DNA of 64,000 nt from Thermopolyspora sp044507605. Its GTDB lineage: Bacteria > Actinomycetota > Actinomycetes > Streptosporangiales > Streptosporangiaceae. The notes below the pieces were generated by a model. It worked only from the letters and a program-made list of their open reading frames with translations, had not been told where the DNA came from and made no database searches. A program made the position numbers and the translations under genes. Every line of letters begins with the position of its first letter. Positions within the stretch are counted from its first letter, which is position 1. Location of the stretch: assembly GCA_044507605.1 (NCBI GenBank), contig JBIQJI010000026.1, forward strand, positions 1-64,000. Direction: 5' to 3'. This document shows positions 1 to 13,871 of this stretch, piece by piece.

Positions 1-2351
<2,351 letters not shown>

Positions 2352-2380
2352 CCTCCCGCGAGCGACGCGACCCATCGACG

Positions 2381-2415
2381 ACGCGCCCGGCCCGTTCCGA
2401 ACGGGCCGGGCGCGT
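2381..2415 (+). terminator. Intrinsic terminator after rpoC
   Basis: A perfect 16-bp inverted repeat (2381-2396 with 2400-2415) closes on a 3-nt loop 30 bases after the rpoC stop. There is no T-run, which is usual for actinobacterial terminators. It separates rpoBC from the str operon. Confidence 0.85.
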
Positions 2416-2835
2416 CGCGCGAAAAGCGGTCCGACGGGTCGTGCGGTGCGGGTAAACTATTCGGCGAGCCCGATAACGGCTGACGCCCACTGAGTGGAAT
2501 CACGGGTGTCAGCGGCTGGTGGGGCGGGAAAAGCCGCCGACGATTCCCGGTCGACGCGCTCGTTTTGACGAGGTGCGATGGCCTGGGTAGTCTGTCTTTT
2601 CGTGCCCATGAGTTCATGGGCTCGCATGCGTGCGTTCGATGCGGCCTGTTAGGTCGGCGAGCACCGCGTGATCTCTCTCCACTCGTCCGGCTTGGGCCGT
2701 TGTTGCGCGGAAGCGAGCGCGACACGCCCGAGCGCGGGGGTCGGAGAAGCGGGAGAACCAGCAGGTCATGACACCGGCAGCGCCTGCGAAAGCACGACCA
2801 ACACGAAACACCGGCGAAGTACGAACGGAGACGCG
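2416..2835 (+). promoter_or_regulatory. str operon promoter and leader
   Basis: This 420-bp gap holds no convincing gene. A near-consensus housekeeping promoter is visible: TTGACG at 2565-2570, a 17-bp spacer, and TAGTCT at 2588-2593. Transcription would start near 2600, leaving a 5' leader of about 235 nt before rpsL. The SD for rpsL is GGAG at 2827-2830. An open frame runs upstream of the rpsL GTG, but its sequence is not S12-like. I see no further clear element in the leader. Confidence 0.6.
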
Positions 2836-3210
2836 GTGCCCACGATTCAGCAGCTGGTCCGCAAGGGCCGCCAGGACAAGGTCAGCAAGACCAAAACTCC
2901 GGCGCTCAAGGGGAGCCCGCAGCGCCGCGGCGTCTGCACGCGCGTCTACACCACGACTCCCAAGAAGCCCAACTCGGCGCTGCGCAAGGTCGCCCGAGTG
3001 CGGCTGACCAACCAGATCGAGGTCACGGCCTACATTCCGGGTGTCGGTCACAACCTTCAGGAGCACTCGATCGTCCTGGTGCGCGGCGGTCGTGTGAAGG
3101 ACCTGCCCGGTGTTCGCTACAAGATCATCCGCGGTTCGCTGGACACTCAGGGCGTTCGCAACCGCAAGCAGGCCCGTAGCCGTTACGGTGCGAAGAAGGA
3201 GAAGAGCTGA
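2836..3210 (+). CDS. rpsL: 30S ribosomal protein S12
   Basis: S12 sits in the decoding centre of the 30S subunit and influences accuracy. The protein has 124 residues, the usual length. The GTG at 2836 gives the standard MPTIQQLVRKGR start with GGAG 5 nt upstream; the longer open frame from 2668 is not conserved. The streptomycin-determining lysines are wild type: Lys43 in TPKKPNS and Lys88 in GRVKDLPGVR. It is the first gene of the str operon (rpsL-rpsG-fusA-tuf), 1 nt ahead of rpsG. Confidence 0.98.
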   Translation: MPTIQQLVRKGRQDKVSKTKTPALKGSPQRRGVCTRVYTTTPKKPNSALRKVARVRLTNQIEVTAYIPGVGHNLQEHSIVLVRGGRVKDLPGVRYKIIRGSLDTQGVRNRKQARSRYGAKKEKS

Positions 3211-3211
3211 C

Positions 3212-3682
3212 ATGCCGCGCAAAGGCCCCGCTGGTCGTCGGCAGTTGATCACCGACCCTGTGTACAGCTCACCGCTGGTGACCGCGCTGATCAACAAGGT
3301 CCTCCTGAACGGCAAGCGCTCCCTGGCGCAGACCATCGTCTACAACGCGCTCGAAGGGTGCCGCGAGAAGACCGGCAACGACCCGGTCGTCACGCTCAAG
3401 CGCGCCCTCGACAACGTCAAGCCGACCCTTGAGGTGCGCAGCCGCCGGGTCGGTGGCGCGACGTACCAGGTGCCGGTCGAGGTCCGCGCGGCTCGCAGCA
3501 CCACGCTGGCGCTCCGCTGGCTGGTCCAGTACGCCCGGGCCCGCCGCGAGAAGACCATGACCGAGCGGCTGATGAACGAGCTGCTCGACGCCAGCAACGG
3601 CCTCGGCGCCAGCGTCAAGCGGCGCGAGGACACCCACAAGATGGCCGAATCCAACAAGGCCTTCGCCCACTACCGCTGGTAA
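3212..3682 (+). CDS. rpsG: 30S ribosomal protein S7
   Basis: S7 is a primary 16S rRNA-binding protein that nucleates the 30S head and contacts the E site. It has 156 residues, exactly the usual length, starting MPRKGPAGRR. The open frame extends upstream into rpsL, but the ATG at 3212, one base after the rpsL stop, matches family starts. The SD is the GAAGGAGAAGAG stretch inside the end of rpsL, so translation is probably coupled to rpsL. Confidence 0.98.
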   Translation: MPRKGPAGRRQLITDPVYSSPLVTALINKVLLNGKRSLAQTIVYNALEGCREKTGNDPVVTLKRALDNVKPTLEVRSRRVGGATYQVPVEVRAARSTTLALRWLVQYARARREKTMTERLMNELLDASNGLGASVKRREDTHKMAESNKAFAHYRW

Positions 3683-3757
3683 CGCGCCTACCAGGCGCGC
3701 GGGGCGCCAGCCCCGGGCCGGCGGCGTAGCAACGACGAGACGACGAGGACGCGACAA

Positions 3758-5857
<2,100 letters not shown>

Positions 5858-5914
5858 CCCCGCACCACCTTCGAGTCGCAGAGAGTCGCAACTAATTCAG
5901 AAGGAGAAAGACCA

Positions 5915-7108
<1,194 letters not shown>

Positions 7109-7122
7109 CACCCCTCATGGGA

Positions 7123-7161
7123 GCGGCGGCCCGGCGCGAGCAGTCGGGGCCGGGCCGCCGC
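7123..7161 (+). terminator. Hairpin between tuf and rpsJ
   Basis: A perfect 13-bp stem (7123-7135 with 7149-7161) with a 13-nt loop lies 14 nt after the tuf stop. It lacks a T-run. It could end the str transcript or attenuate read-through into the S10 operon. Only 53 bases remain before rpsJ, and I see no strong promoter there, so partial read-through is likely. Confidence 0.6.
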
Positions 7162-7214
7162 CTCCATGCCACGAAGTAAACAGCGGCACTACAGCAAAGG
7201 ACACCGAGGCCACC

Positions 7215-7523
7215 ATGGCGGGACAGAAGATCCGCATCCGGCTCAAGGCCTACGACCACGAGGTCATCGACACCTCCGCGAAGAAGATCGTTGAGACGGT
7301 GACGCGGACGGGCGCCAAGGTCGCGGGCCCGGTGCCGCTGCCGACCGAGAAGAACGTGTACTGCGTCATCCGCTCGCCGCACAAGTACAAGGACAGCCGC
7401 GAGCACTTCGAGATGCGCACGCACAAGCGGTTGATCGACATCATCGATCCGACGCCCAAGACGGTCGACTCGCTGATGCGGCTCGACCTTCCGGCCGGTG
7501 TCGACATCGAGATCAAGCTCTAA
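7215..7523 (+). CDS. rpsJ: 30S ribosomal protein S10
   Basis: S10 is part of the 30S head and, in other bacteria, also the NusE partner in transcription antitermination. It has 102 residues, the usual length, starting MAGQKIRIRLKAYDHEVID. The SD GAGG (7206-7209) is 5 nt upstream of the ATG. It opens the S10 operon (rpsJ-rplC-rplD-rplW-rplB-rpsS-rplV-rpsC-rplP-rpmC-rpsQ), whose gene order is complete here. Confidence 0.98.
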   Translation: MAGQKIRIRLKAYDHEVIDTSAKKIVETVTRTGAKVAGPVPLPTEKNVYCVIRSPHKYKDSREHFEMRTHKRLIDIIDPTPKTVDSLMRLDLPAGVDIEIKL

Positions 7524-7538
7524 GGGACGCACCGAGAG

Positions 7539-8195
7539 ATGAGTACGCAGAGGAAGGGCGTCCTGGGCGAGAAGCTCGGCATGACCCAGGTCTTCGACGA
7601 TGAGGGCCGGATCGTTCCGGTGACCGTCGTCCAGGCCGGGCCGTGTGTCGTGACCCAGCTCAAGAGCCCGGAGAAGGACGGCTACAGCGCCGTCCAGATC
7701 GGGTTCGGGCAGATCGACCCGCGCAAGGTGAACAAGCCGCGCACGGGCCACTTCGAGAAGGCCGGCGTGACGCCGCGCCGCTACCTCGTCGAACTGCGGG
7801 CCGACGACACCACCGAGTACGAACTCGGCCAGGAGATCACCGTCAGCGTCTTCGAGGCCGGCCAGAAGGTCGACGTCACCGGGACGAGCAAGGGCAAGGG
7901 CACCGCCGGTGTCATGAAGCGCCACGGCTTCAAGGGCCTCGGCGCCTCGCACGGCACCCAGCGCAAGCACCGCTCGCCGGGCTCGATCGGCGGCTGCGCC
8001 ACCCCGGGCCGGGTCTTCAAGGGCCTGCGCATGGCCGGTCGCATGGGCAACGCCCGCACCACCGTGCAGAGCCTGAAGGTCCACGCGGTGGACGTCGAGA
8101 AGAACCTCATCCTGATCAAGGGTGCGATTCCCGGCGCCAACGGCAGCCTGGTCCTCATCCGCACCGCGGCCAAGAAGGGGGCTGTTGCCAAGTGA
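7539..8195 (+). CDS. rplC: 50S ribosomal protein L3
   Basis: L3 binds 23S rRNA early in assembly, and its internal loop reaches towards the peptidyl transferase centre. It has 218 residues, starting MSTQRKGVLGEKLGMTQVFD, with the conserved central loop around HGTQRKHRSPGSIGGCATPG. The stop overlaps the rplD GTG start (GTGA), so the two are translationally coupled. Nothing unusual was seen. Confidence 0.98.
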   Translation: MSTQRKGVLGEKLGMTQVFDDEGRIVPVTVVQAGPCVVTQLKSPEKDGYSAVQIGFGQIDPRKVNKPRTGHFEKAGVTPRRYLVELRADDTTEYELGQEITVSVFEAGQKVDVTGTSKGKGTAGVMKRHGFKGLGASHGTQRKHRSPGSIGGCATPGRVFKGLRMAGRMGNARTTVQSLKVHAVDVEKNLILIKGAIPGANGSLVLIRTAAKKGAVAK

Positions 8196-8839
8196 GCACG
8201 ATCGACGTCCGGGACGCTACCGGCGGCTCGACGGGCACGGTGGAGCTGCCCGAGTCGGTGTTCGCGGCGAAGGTGAACGTTCCGCTGATCCACCAGGTCG
8301 TGGTCGCACAGCTCGCCGCCGCGCGGCAGGGCACCCACAAGACCAAGACCCGCGGCGAGGTCCGCGGCGGCGGCAAGAAGCCGTACCGTCAGAAGGGCAC
8401 CGGCCGGGCCCGCCAGGGCTCGACCCGGGCGCCGCAGTTCACCGGCGGTGGCGTGGTGCACGGCCCCGTGCCGCGCGACTACAGCCAGCGCACCCCGAAG
8501 AAGATGAAGGCGGCCGCGCTGCGCGGCGCGCTGTCCGACCGGGCCGGCGCCGGGCGGGTGCACGTCGTCAGCTCGCTCATCAGCGGTGACACCCCGAAGA
8601 CCAAGGTCGCGCTGCAGGCGCTGCGGCAGATCACGCAGGCCCGCAGCGTCCTCGTCGTGGTGCCCGAGGGCGACGACATCACCTGGCGCAGCCTGCGCAA
8701 CGCGCCCGAGGTGCACGTGCTCCAGGCCGGCCAGCTCAACACCTACGACGTGCTGTGCAACGAGGACGTGGTCTTCCTCAAGGAGGCCTACGACCTGGTC
8801 GTGGCACGGCTCGGCCGGAGCGGGAAGGAAGAGGCCTGA
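8192..8839 (+). CDS. rplD: 50S ribosomal protein L4
   Basis: L4 binds 23S rRNA and lines the peptide exit tunnel with an extended loop. It has 215 residues. The GTG at 8192 overlaps the rplC stop by 4 bases and gives a start MSTIDVRDATGGSTGTVELP that fits the family; the open frame upstream of it is a shadow inside rplC. The tunnel loop is visible as GEVRGGGKKPYRQKGTGRAR (basic, Gly-rich). The stop shares one base with the rplW start. Confidence 0.96.
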   Translation: MSTIDVRDATGGSTGTVELPESVFAAKVNVPLIHQVVVAQLAAARQGTHKTKTRGEVRGGGKKPYRQKGTGRARQGSTRAPQFTGGGVVHGPVPRDYSQRTPKKMKAAALRGALSDRAGAGRVHVVSSLISGDTPKTKVALQALRQITQARSVLVVVPEGDDITWRSLRNAPEVHVLQAGQLNTYDVLCNEDVVFLKEAYDLVVARLGRSGKEEA

Positions 8840-9141
8840 TGGAGAAGATCGCCGACCCGCGGGACATCATTTTGAAGCCCGTGGTCTCCGAGAAGAGCTA
8901 CGGACTGATCGACGGTCACCGGCAGTACACGTTCCTCGTGCGCCGCGACGCCAACAAGACGCAGGTGAAGATCGCCATCGAGCAGATCTTCGACGTGAAG
9001 GTCACCAGCGTCAACACGATCAACCGCAAGGGCAAGCGCAAGCGCACCCGCCAGGGCTACGGCAAGCGCCCTGACACCAAGCGCGCGATCGTGAGCCTGG
9101 CCGACGACCAGACGATCGACATCTTCGGCCAGATCAGCTAG
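8839..9141 (+). CDS. rplW: 50S ribosomal protein L23
   Basis: L23 lies at the exit of the peptide tunnel and is the docking site for trigger factor and SRP. It has 100 residues, starting MEKIADPRDIILKPVVSEKS. The ATG at 8839 overlaps the rplD stop (TGATG); the open frame upstream of it is not L23-like. The GGAAGAGG stretch at the end of rplD serves as SD. Confidence 0.97.
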   Translation: MEKIADPRDIILKPVVSEKSYGLIDGHRQYTFLVRRDANKTQVKIAIEQIFDVKVTSVNTINRKGKRKRTRQGYGKRPDTKRAIVSLADDQTIDIFGQIS

Positions 9142-9177
9142 CCGACGCACGATACCGACGAAGGATGAACGAAAAAG

Positions 9178-10011
9178 ATGGGCATCCGTAAGTACAAGCC
9201 GACGACTCCGGGTCGTCGCGGCGCGAGCGTCTCGGACTTCGCCGAGATCACGCGCAGCAAGCCGGAGAAGTCGCTGCTTGCACCCCTGCACGGCAAGGGC
9301 GGCCGGAACGTCCACGGCAAGGTCACCGTCCGCCACCAGGGCGGCGGTCACAAGCGGACGTACCGCATCATCGACTTCCGGCGGCACGACAAGGACGGCA
9401 TCCCGGCGAAGGTCGCGCACATCGAGTACGACCCGAACCGCACGTCCCGCATCGCGCTGCTGCACTACGCCGACGGCGAGAAGCGCTACATCCTCGCGCC
9501 CGCCGGCGTCCAGCAGGGCGACCGCATCGAGAACGGCCCCGGAGCCGACATCAAGCCGGGCAACTGCCTGCCGCTCCGCAACATTCCGACCGGTACCTTC
9601 ATCCACGCGGTGGAGCTGCAGCCGGGCGGCGGCGCGAAGCTCGGCCGGTCGGCCGGCGCGCAGATCCAGCTGCTGGCCAAGGAGGGCATGTACGCCACGC
9701 TGCGCATGCCCTCGGGCGAGGTGCGCATGGTCGACGTGCGCTGCCGCGCCTCGATCGGCCAGGTCGGCAACGCCGAGCAGGCCAACATCAACTGGGGCAA
9801 GGCCGGCCGGATGCGCTGGAAGGGCAAGCGGCCGAGCGTCCGCGGCGTCGCCATGAACCCTGTCGACCACCCGCACGGTGGTGGTGAGGGCAAGACGTCC
9901 GGTGGTCGTCACCCGGTGAACCCCAAGGGCAAGCCGGAGGGCCGCACCCGCAAGGCGCGCAAGCCCAGCGACCGGTTGATCATCCGTCGTCGGTCCAAGA
10001 AGAAGCGGTAG
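9178..10011 (+). CDS. rplB: 50S ribosomal protein L2
   Basis: L2 is a core 23S rRNA-binding protein near the peptidyl transferase centre, needed for subunit association. It has 277 residues, the usual size, starting MGIRKYKPTTPGRRGASVSD. The highly conserved C-terminal segment NPVDHPHGGGEGKTSGGRHP, containing the functionally important histidine, is intact. AAGGATG upstream supports the start. It is the fifth gene of the S10 operon. Confidence 0.98.
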   Translation: MGIRKYKPTTPGRRGASVSDFAEITRSKPEKSLLAPLHGKGGRNVHGKVTVRHQGGGHKRTYRIIDFRRHDKDGIPAKVAHIEYDPNRTSRIALLHYADGEKRYILAPAGVQQGDRIENGPGADIKPGNCLPLRNIPTGTFIHAVELQPGGGAKLGRSAGAQIQLLAKEGMYATLRMPSGEVRMVDVRCRASIGQVGNAEQANINWGKAGRMRWKGKRPSVRGVAMNPVDHPHGGGEGKTSGGRHPVNPKGKPEGRTRKARKPSDRLIIRRRSKKKR

Positions 10012-10022
10012 GAGCAGCCGAC

Positions 10023-10301
10023 ATGCCACGTAGCCTCAAGAAGGGTCCCTTCGTGGACGACCACCTGATGAAGAAGGTGGACGCCCAGAACGAGAAGGGC
10101 ACCAAGAACGTCATCAAGACGTGGTCGCGGCGCTCCATGATCGTGCCGGACATGATCGGTCACACGATCGCCGTGCACGACGGCCGCAAGCACGTCCCGG
10201 TGTTCATCACCGAGTCGATGATCGGTCACAAGCTCGGTGAGTTCGCCCCCACGCGGACCTTCCGCAGCCACGTGAAGGAAGACCGGCGCAGCCGGCGGTA
10301 A
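10023..10301 (+). CDS. rpsS: 30S ribosomal protein S19
   Basis: S19 is located in the 30S head and forms a complex with S13 that contacts tRNA and the intersubunit bridges. It has 92 residues, starting MPRSLKKGPFVDDHLMKKV and ending with the family's basic KEDRRSRR. The SD is GGAG, 11 nt after the rplB coding end. Nothing unusual was seen. Confidence 0.98.
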   Translation: MPRSLKKGPFVDDHLMKKVDAQNEKGTKNVIKTWSRRSMIVPDMIGHTIAVHDGRKHVPVFITESMIGHKLGEFAPTRTFRSHVKEDRRSRR

Positions 10302-10329
10302 AGCCCGACCAGAGAAATCAGGAGAAGCG

Positions 10330-10704
10330 ATGGAAGCCAGGGCCCAGGCGCGGTACGTCCGCGTCACGCCCCGGAAGGCCCGCCGCGTGGTGGACCTCAT
10401 TCGCGGGCTGCCCGCTGCGCAGGCGGAGTCCGTGCTGCGGTTCGCCCCCCAAGCGGCGAGCGAGCCGGTCTACAAGGTGCTCGCGAGCGCGATGGCCAAC
10501 GCCGAGCACAACTTCAAGCTCGACCGCGAGACGCTGTTCGTCAGCCGCGCGTGGGTCGACGAGGGGCCGACGCTGAAGCGGTTCCGCCCCCGCGCCCAGG
10601 GCCGTGCCTTCCGCATCAACAAGCGGACGAGCCACATCACCGTGATCGTCGAGTCCCGGGCCGGCGACAGGGCCCAGGGCAAGCCGAAGGGAAGGACCCG
10701 ATAG
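10330..10704 (+). CDS. rplV: 50S ribosomal protein L22
   Basis: L22 binds all domains of 23S rRNA, and its beta-hairpin lines the exit tunnel near the macrolide site. It has 124 residues, starting MEARAQARYVRVTPRKARRV. The hairpin stretch AWVDEGPTLKRFRPRAQGRA shows no insertion or deletion of the kind tied to macrolide resistance. The SD is AGGAG 5 nt upstream. The stop overlaps the rpsC GTG by one base. Confidence 0.98.
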   Translation: MEARAQARYVRVTPRKARRVVDLIRGLPAAQAESVLRFAPQAASEPVYKVLASAMANAEHNFKLDRETLFVSRAWVDEGPTLKRFRPRAQGRAFRINKRTSHITVIVESRAGDRAQGKPKGRTR

Positions 10705-11519
10705 TGGGCCAGAAGGTTAACCCGCACGGGTTCCGCCTCGGCATCACGACCGACTTCAAGAGCCGGTGGTACGCCGACAAGCTGTACAAGTCGTACGTCG
10801 CCGAGGACGTCGCGATCCGTCGCATGCTGCAGCGCGGCATGGAGCGGGCCGGCATCTCCAAGGTGGAGATCGAGCGCACGACCGACCGCGTGCAGGTCGA
10901 CATCCACACCGCGCGCCCCGGCATCGTGATCGGTCGTCGTGGCGCCGAGGCGGACCGCATCCGTGGCGACCTGGAGAAGCTGACCAAGAAGCAGGTACAG
11001 CTCAACATCCTCGAGGTCAAGAACCCCGAGGTCGACGCCCAGCTCGTCGCGCAGGGCGTGGCGGAGCAGCTCTCCAGCCGTGTCTCGTTCCGCCGGGCGA
11101 TGCGCAAGGCCATGCAGTCGGCCATGAAGAGCGGCGCCAAGGGCATCCGGGTGCAGTGCTCGGGCCGCCTCGGCGGCGCCGAGATGTCGCGGTCGGAGTT
11201 CTACCGCGAGGGCCGTGTGCCGCTGCACACCCTGCGCGCCGACATCGACTACGGCTTCTACGAGGCCCGCACCACCTTCGGCCGCATCGGCGTGAAGGTG
11301 TGGATCTACAAGGGCGAGGCGCCGACCACCCGCGCCGAGCGCGAGGCCGCTGCGGCGGGCGCGCGCGCCGGCCAGCGCCGTGAGCGCGACGAGCGCCGTG
11401 GCGACCGTCCGCGCCGTGGCGACCGTCCGCGTCGTGGCGGCCGGGGCCCCCGCACCGAGCAGCCGGCCCAGGCGACCGCCGACTCCGGCTCCGCAGCACA
11501 GCAAGGGGAGGGAAGCTGA
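10704..11519 (+). CDS. rpsC: 30S ribosomal protein S3 with repeated basic C-terminal tail
   Basis: S3 forms part of the mRNA entry site of the 30S subunit. It has 271 residues from the GTG at 10704, which overlaps the rplV stop by one base and gives MGQKVNPHGFRLGITTDFKS. The KH domain (GRRGAEADRIRGDLEKLTKK) and the C-terminal S3 domain are normal to about residue 215. The last 50 or so residues are an extension rich in Arg, Asp and Gly with an 18-bp tandem repeat encoding RGDRPR (11400-11417 and 11418-11435), then a low-complexity end. Actinobacterial S3 proteins commonly have such tails of variable length. Confidence 0.97.
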   Translation: MGQKVNPHGFRLGITTDFKSRWYADKLYKSYVAEDVAIRRMLQRGMERAGISKVEIERTTDRVQVDIHTARPGIVIGRRGAEADRIRGDLEKLTKKQVQLNILEVKNPEVDAQLVAQGVAEQLSSRVSFRRAMRKAMQSAMKSGAKGIRVQCSGRLGGAEMSRSEFYREGRVPLHTLRADIDYGFYEARTTFGRIGVKVWIYKGEAPTTRAEREAAAAGARAGQRRERDERRGDRPRRGDRPRRGGRGPRTEQPAQATADSGSAAQQGEGS

Positions 11520-11521
11520 CC

Positions 11522-11941
11522 ATGCTGATCCCGCGCAGGGTCAAGCACCGCAAGCAGCACCGGCCCAACCGCAGCGGCATGGCCAAGGGCGGCACCCGGG
11601 TCGCCTATGGTGAGTACGGCATCCAGGCGCTGGAGCACGCGTACGTCACCAACAGGCAGATCGAGGCCGCTCGTATCGCCATGACCCGGCACATTCGCCG
11701 TGGCGGCAAGGTGTGGATCAACATCTTCCCCGATCGCCCACTGACGAAGAAGCCGGCCGAGACCCGCATGGGTTCCGGTAAGGGCTCGCCGGAATGGTGG
11801 ATCGCGAACGTCAAGCCGGGCCGCGTCATGTTCGAGCTGTCGGGTGTGGCCGAGCCGGTGGCGCGTGAGGCGCTGCGGCGCGCGATGCACAAGCTGCCGA
11901 TGAAGTGCAGGTTCGTTAAGCGAGAAGTGGGTGAGGCGTGA
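11522..11941 (+). CDS. rplP: 50S ribosomal protein L16
   Basis: L16 helps organise the A-site tRNA-binding region of the large subunit. It has 139 residues, the usual length, starting MLIPRRVKHRKQHRPNRSGM, with the conserved MGSGKGSPEWWIANVKPGR stretch intact. It begins 2 nt after rpsC with GGGAGGG as SD. Its stop overlaps the rpmC start (TGATG). Confidence 0.98.
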   Translation: MLIPRRVKHRKQHRPNRSGMAKGGTRVAYGEYGIQALEHAYVTNRQIEAARIAMTRHIRRGGKVWINIFPDRPLTKKPAETRMGSGKGSPEWWIANVKPGRVMFELSGVAEPVAREALRRAMHKLPMKCRFVKREVGEA

Positions 11942-12177
11942 TGGCGAAGGGCCTGACCGCCGCCGAGCTGCGGCCGATGGAACCCGAGGAGCTGGTCCAG
12001 AAGCTGAAGGAGGCGAAGGAGGAGCTGTTCAACCTCCGCTTCCAGTCGGCGACCGGTCAACTGGAGAGCCACGGGCGGCTGCGCGCCGTCCGCCGCGAGA
12101 TCGCCCGTATCTACACGGTGATGCGTGAGCGCGAGCTCGGGATCATCACCGTAGAGAAGGAGCCGAGCGATGGCTGA
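11941..12177 (+). CDS. rpmC: 50S ribosomal protein L29
   Basis: L29 sits next to L23 at the peptide tunnel exit. It has 78 residues, starting MAKGLTAAELRPMEPEELVQ. A GTG three bases earlier is possible, but the ATG at 11941 overlaps the rplP stop in the TGATG arrangement seen elsewhere in this operon. The coding end overlaps rpsQ by 8 bases, so translation of the two is probably coupled. Confidence 0.96.
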   Translation: MAKGLTAAELRPMEPEELVQKLKEAKEELFNLRFQSATGQLESHGRLRAVRREIARIYTVMRERELGIITVEKEPSDG

Positions 12178-12463
12178 AGTGACCGAGCAGGCCGAGCAGG
12201 CCGCGAAGCCGGCGCGTAACTACCGCAAGACCCGCGAGGGCCTGGTGGTCAGTGACAAGATGGACAAGACCGTGGTCGTGTCCGTCGAGGACCGCGTCAA
12301 GCACCCTCTGTACGGCAAGGTCATCCGCCGTACGAAGAAGTACAAGGCCCACGACGAGAACAACGAGTGCGGCATCGGCGACCGCGTGCTGCTGATGGAG
12401 ACCCGGCCACTGTCCGCCACCAAACGGTGGCGTGTCGTGCGCATCGTCGAGAAGGCCAAGTGA
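12170..12463 (+). CDS. rpsQ: 30S ribosomal protein S17
   Basis: S17 is a primary 16S rRNA-binding protein of the OB-fold type. It has 97 residues. An N-terminal Ala/Glu-rich extension of about 15 residues precedes the conserved core NYRKTREGLVVSDKMDKTVV. It overlaps rpmC by 8 bases, with GGAG upstream inside rpmC. It is the last gene of the S10 group; the next gene is 104 nt away, with a weak GC-rich hairpin (about 12469-12496) between. Confidence 0.97.
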   Translation: MAEVTEQAEQAAKPARNYRKTREGLVVSDKMDKTVVVSVEDRVKHPLYGKVIRRTKKYKAHDENNECGIGDRVLLMETRPLSATKRWRVVRIVEKAK

Positions 12464-12567
12464 CGTCCGCGCGGGGCCGCTCGGCCGGTCCCGCGCACCT
12501 GATCAAAGACCAGTACGAGTTCCGCCAGGCTCAGCGATGAGAACCGGCGTGACACACAGGAGTTGAC

Positions 12568-12936
12568 GTGATCCAGCAGGAGTCGCGACTCAAGGTCGCC
12601 GACAACACGGGTGCCAAGGAGATCCTTTGTATCCGTGTGCTCGGCGGCTCGGGTCGGCGCTACGCGGGCATCGGCGACGTCATCGTCGCGACGGTGAAGG
12701 ACGCCCTTCCCGGCGCCGGCGTGAAGAAGGGTGACGTGGTCAGAGCTGTCGTGGTGCGCACCAGCAAGGAGCGCCGCCGCCCCGACGGCTCCTACATCCG
12801 CTTCGACGAGAACGCCGCGGTCATCATCAAGGACAGTGGTGACCCCCGTGGCACGCGTATCTTCGGCCCGGTCGGCCGCGAGCTGCGTGACAAGAAGTTC
12901 ATGCGCATCATCTCGCTAGCCCCGGAGGTGCTGTGA
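12568..12936 (+). CDS. rplN: 50S ribosomal protein L14
   Basis: L14 contacts 16S rRNA in an intersubunit bridge and is the target of the silencing factor RsfS. It has 122 residues, the family norm, starting at GTG 12568 as MIQQESRLKVADNTGAKEIL. The SD is AGGAG 5 nt upstream. It opens the spc group (rplN-rplX-rplE-rpsN-rpsH-rplF-rplR-rpsE-rpmD-rplO) and overlaps rplX by one base. Confidence 0.98.
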   Translation: MIQQESRLKVADNTGAKEILCIRVLGGSGRRYAGIGDVIVATVKDALPGAGVKKGDVVRAVVVRTSKERRRPDGSYIRFDENAAVIIKDSGDPRGTRIFGPVGRELRDKKFMRIISLAPEVL

Positions 12937-13286
12937 TGCCGAAGAAGACGGTACGGCCCCAGCCGAAGAAGCTGCATGTGAAGAAGGGCGACCTGGTCCA
13001 GGTCATCGCCGGCAAGGACAAGGGTGCCAAGGGTCGGATCATCGCCGCCTACCCGCGCCAGGAGCGCGTGGTGGTCGAGGGCGTGAACATGATCAAGAAG
13101 CACTCCAAGGTCACCCACCAGGGGCCGCGCGGCGCCAAGGAAGGCGGCGTGCAGACCCTGGAGGCGCCCATCCACGTGAGCAACGTCAAGCGGCTCAAGG
13201 ATGACGCCAAGAAGGACGACAAGCCCGCGAAGAAGGCCGCCGAGGGCAAGGCCGGCGAGGCCGCCGAATCGGGTGAGGACGACTGA
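12936..13286 (+). CDS. rplX: 50S ribosomal protein L24
   Basis: L24 initiates 50S assembly and has a KOW domain (VKKGDLVQVIAGKDKGAKGR). It has 116 residues from the ATG at 12936, with GGAGG at 12924-12928 seven bases upstream; a GTG at 12933 is the alternative. The last 30 or so residues are a Lys/Asp/Ala/Glu-rich tail beyond the core. Both ends overlap their neighbours by one base. Confidence 0.97.
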   Translation: MPKKTVRPQPKKLHVKKGDLVQVIAGKDKGAKGRIIAAYPRQERVVVEGVNMIKKHSKVTHQGPRGAKEGGVQTLEAPIHVSNVKRLKDDAKKDDKPAKKAAEGKAGEAAESGEDD

Positions 13287-13855
13287 TGACCGCCACCGTT
13301 ACCGAGTACGCCGGGCCCCGGCTCAAGCAGCGCTACCGCGACGAGATCGCCGACAAGCTGCGCCAGGAGTTCGGCATCACCAACGTCATGCAGATCCCCA
13401 CGGTGACCAAGATCAAGGTCAACATGGGGGTCGGTGAGGCGGCGCGCGACTCGAAGCTGATCGAGGGTGCGATCCGTGACCTCACCGCGATCACCGGGCA
13501 GAAGCCGGCCGTGGCCCGCGCCCGCAAGTCGATCGCCCAGTTCAAGCTGCGCGAGGGCATGCCGATCGGCGCCCACGTCACGCTGCGGGGCGACCGCATG
13601 TGGGAGTTCCTCGACCGTCTGCTGTCGCTGGCCCTGCCGCGCATCCGCGACTTCCGCGGTCTGTCGCCCAAGCAGTTCGACGGCAACGGCAACTACACGT
13701 TCGGTCTCACCGAGCAGGTCATGTTCCACGAGGTGGACCAGGACCGCGTGGACCGGCAGCGGGGCATGGACATCACCATCGTGACCACCGCCCGCGACGA
13801 CGATCAGGGACGGGCGCTGCTGAGGCACCTCGGCTTCCCGTTCAAGGAAGCGTGA
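13286..13855 (+). CDS. rplE: 50S ribosomal protein L5
   Basis: L5 binds 5S rRNA and contacts the P-site tRNA elbow. It has 189 residues, with the conserved region NPxV-like VTKIKVNMGVGEAARDSKLI and the C-terminal GMDITIVTTARDDDQGRALL. The ATG at 13286 overlaps the rplX stop (TGATGA). Nothing unusual was seen. Confidence 0.98.
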   Translation: MTATVTEYAGPRLKQRYRDEIADKLRQEFGITNVMQIPTVTKIKVNMGVGEAARDSKLIEGAIRDLTAITGQKPAVARARKSIAQFKLREGMPIGAHVTLRGDRMWEFLDRLLSLALPRIRDFRGLSPKQFDGNGNYTFGLTEQVMFHEVDQDRVDRQRGMDITIVTTARDDDQGRALLRHLGFPFKEA

Positions 13856-13871
13856 GAGGAGAGAGCTGATC

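Noticed and set aside
2668..2835. N-terminal extension of rpsL
   Set aside because: S12 starts at the GTG with a good SD; the extension is unlike any S12.
2836..3210. Possible streptomycin-resistant S12
   Set aside because: Lys43 and Lys88 are wild type.
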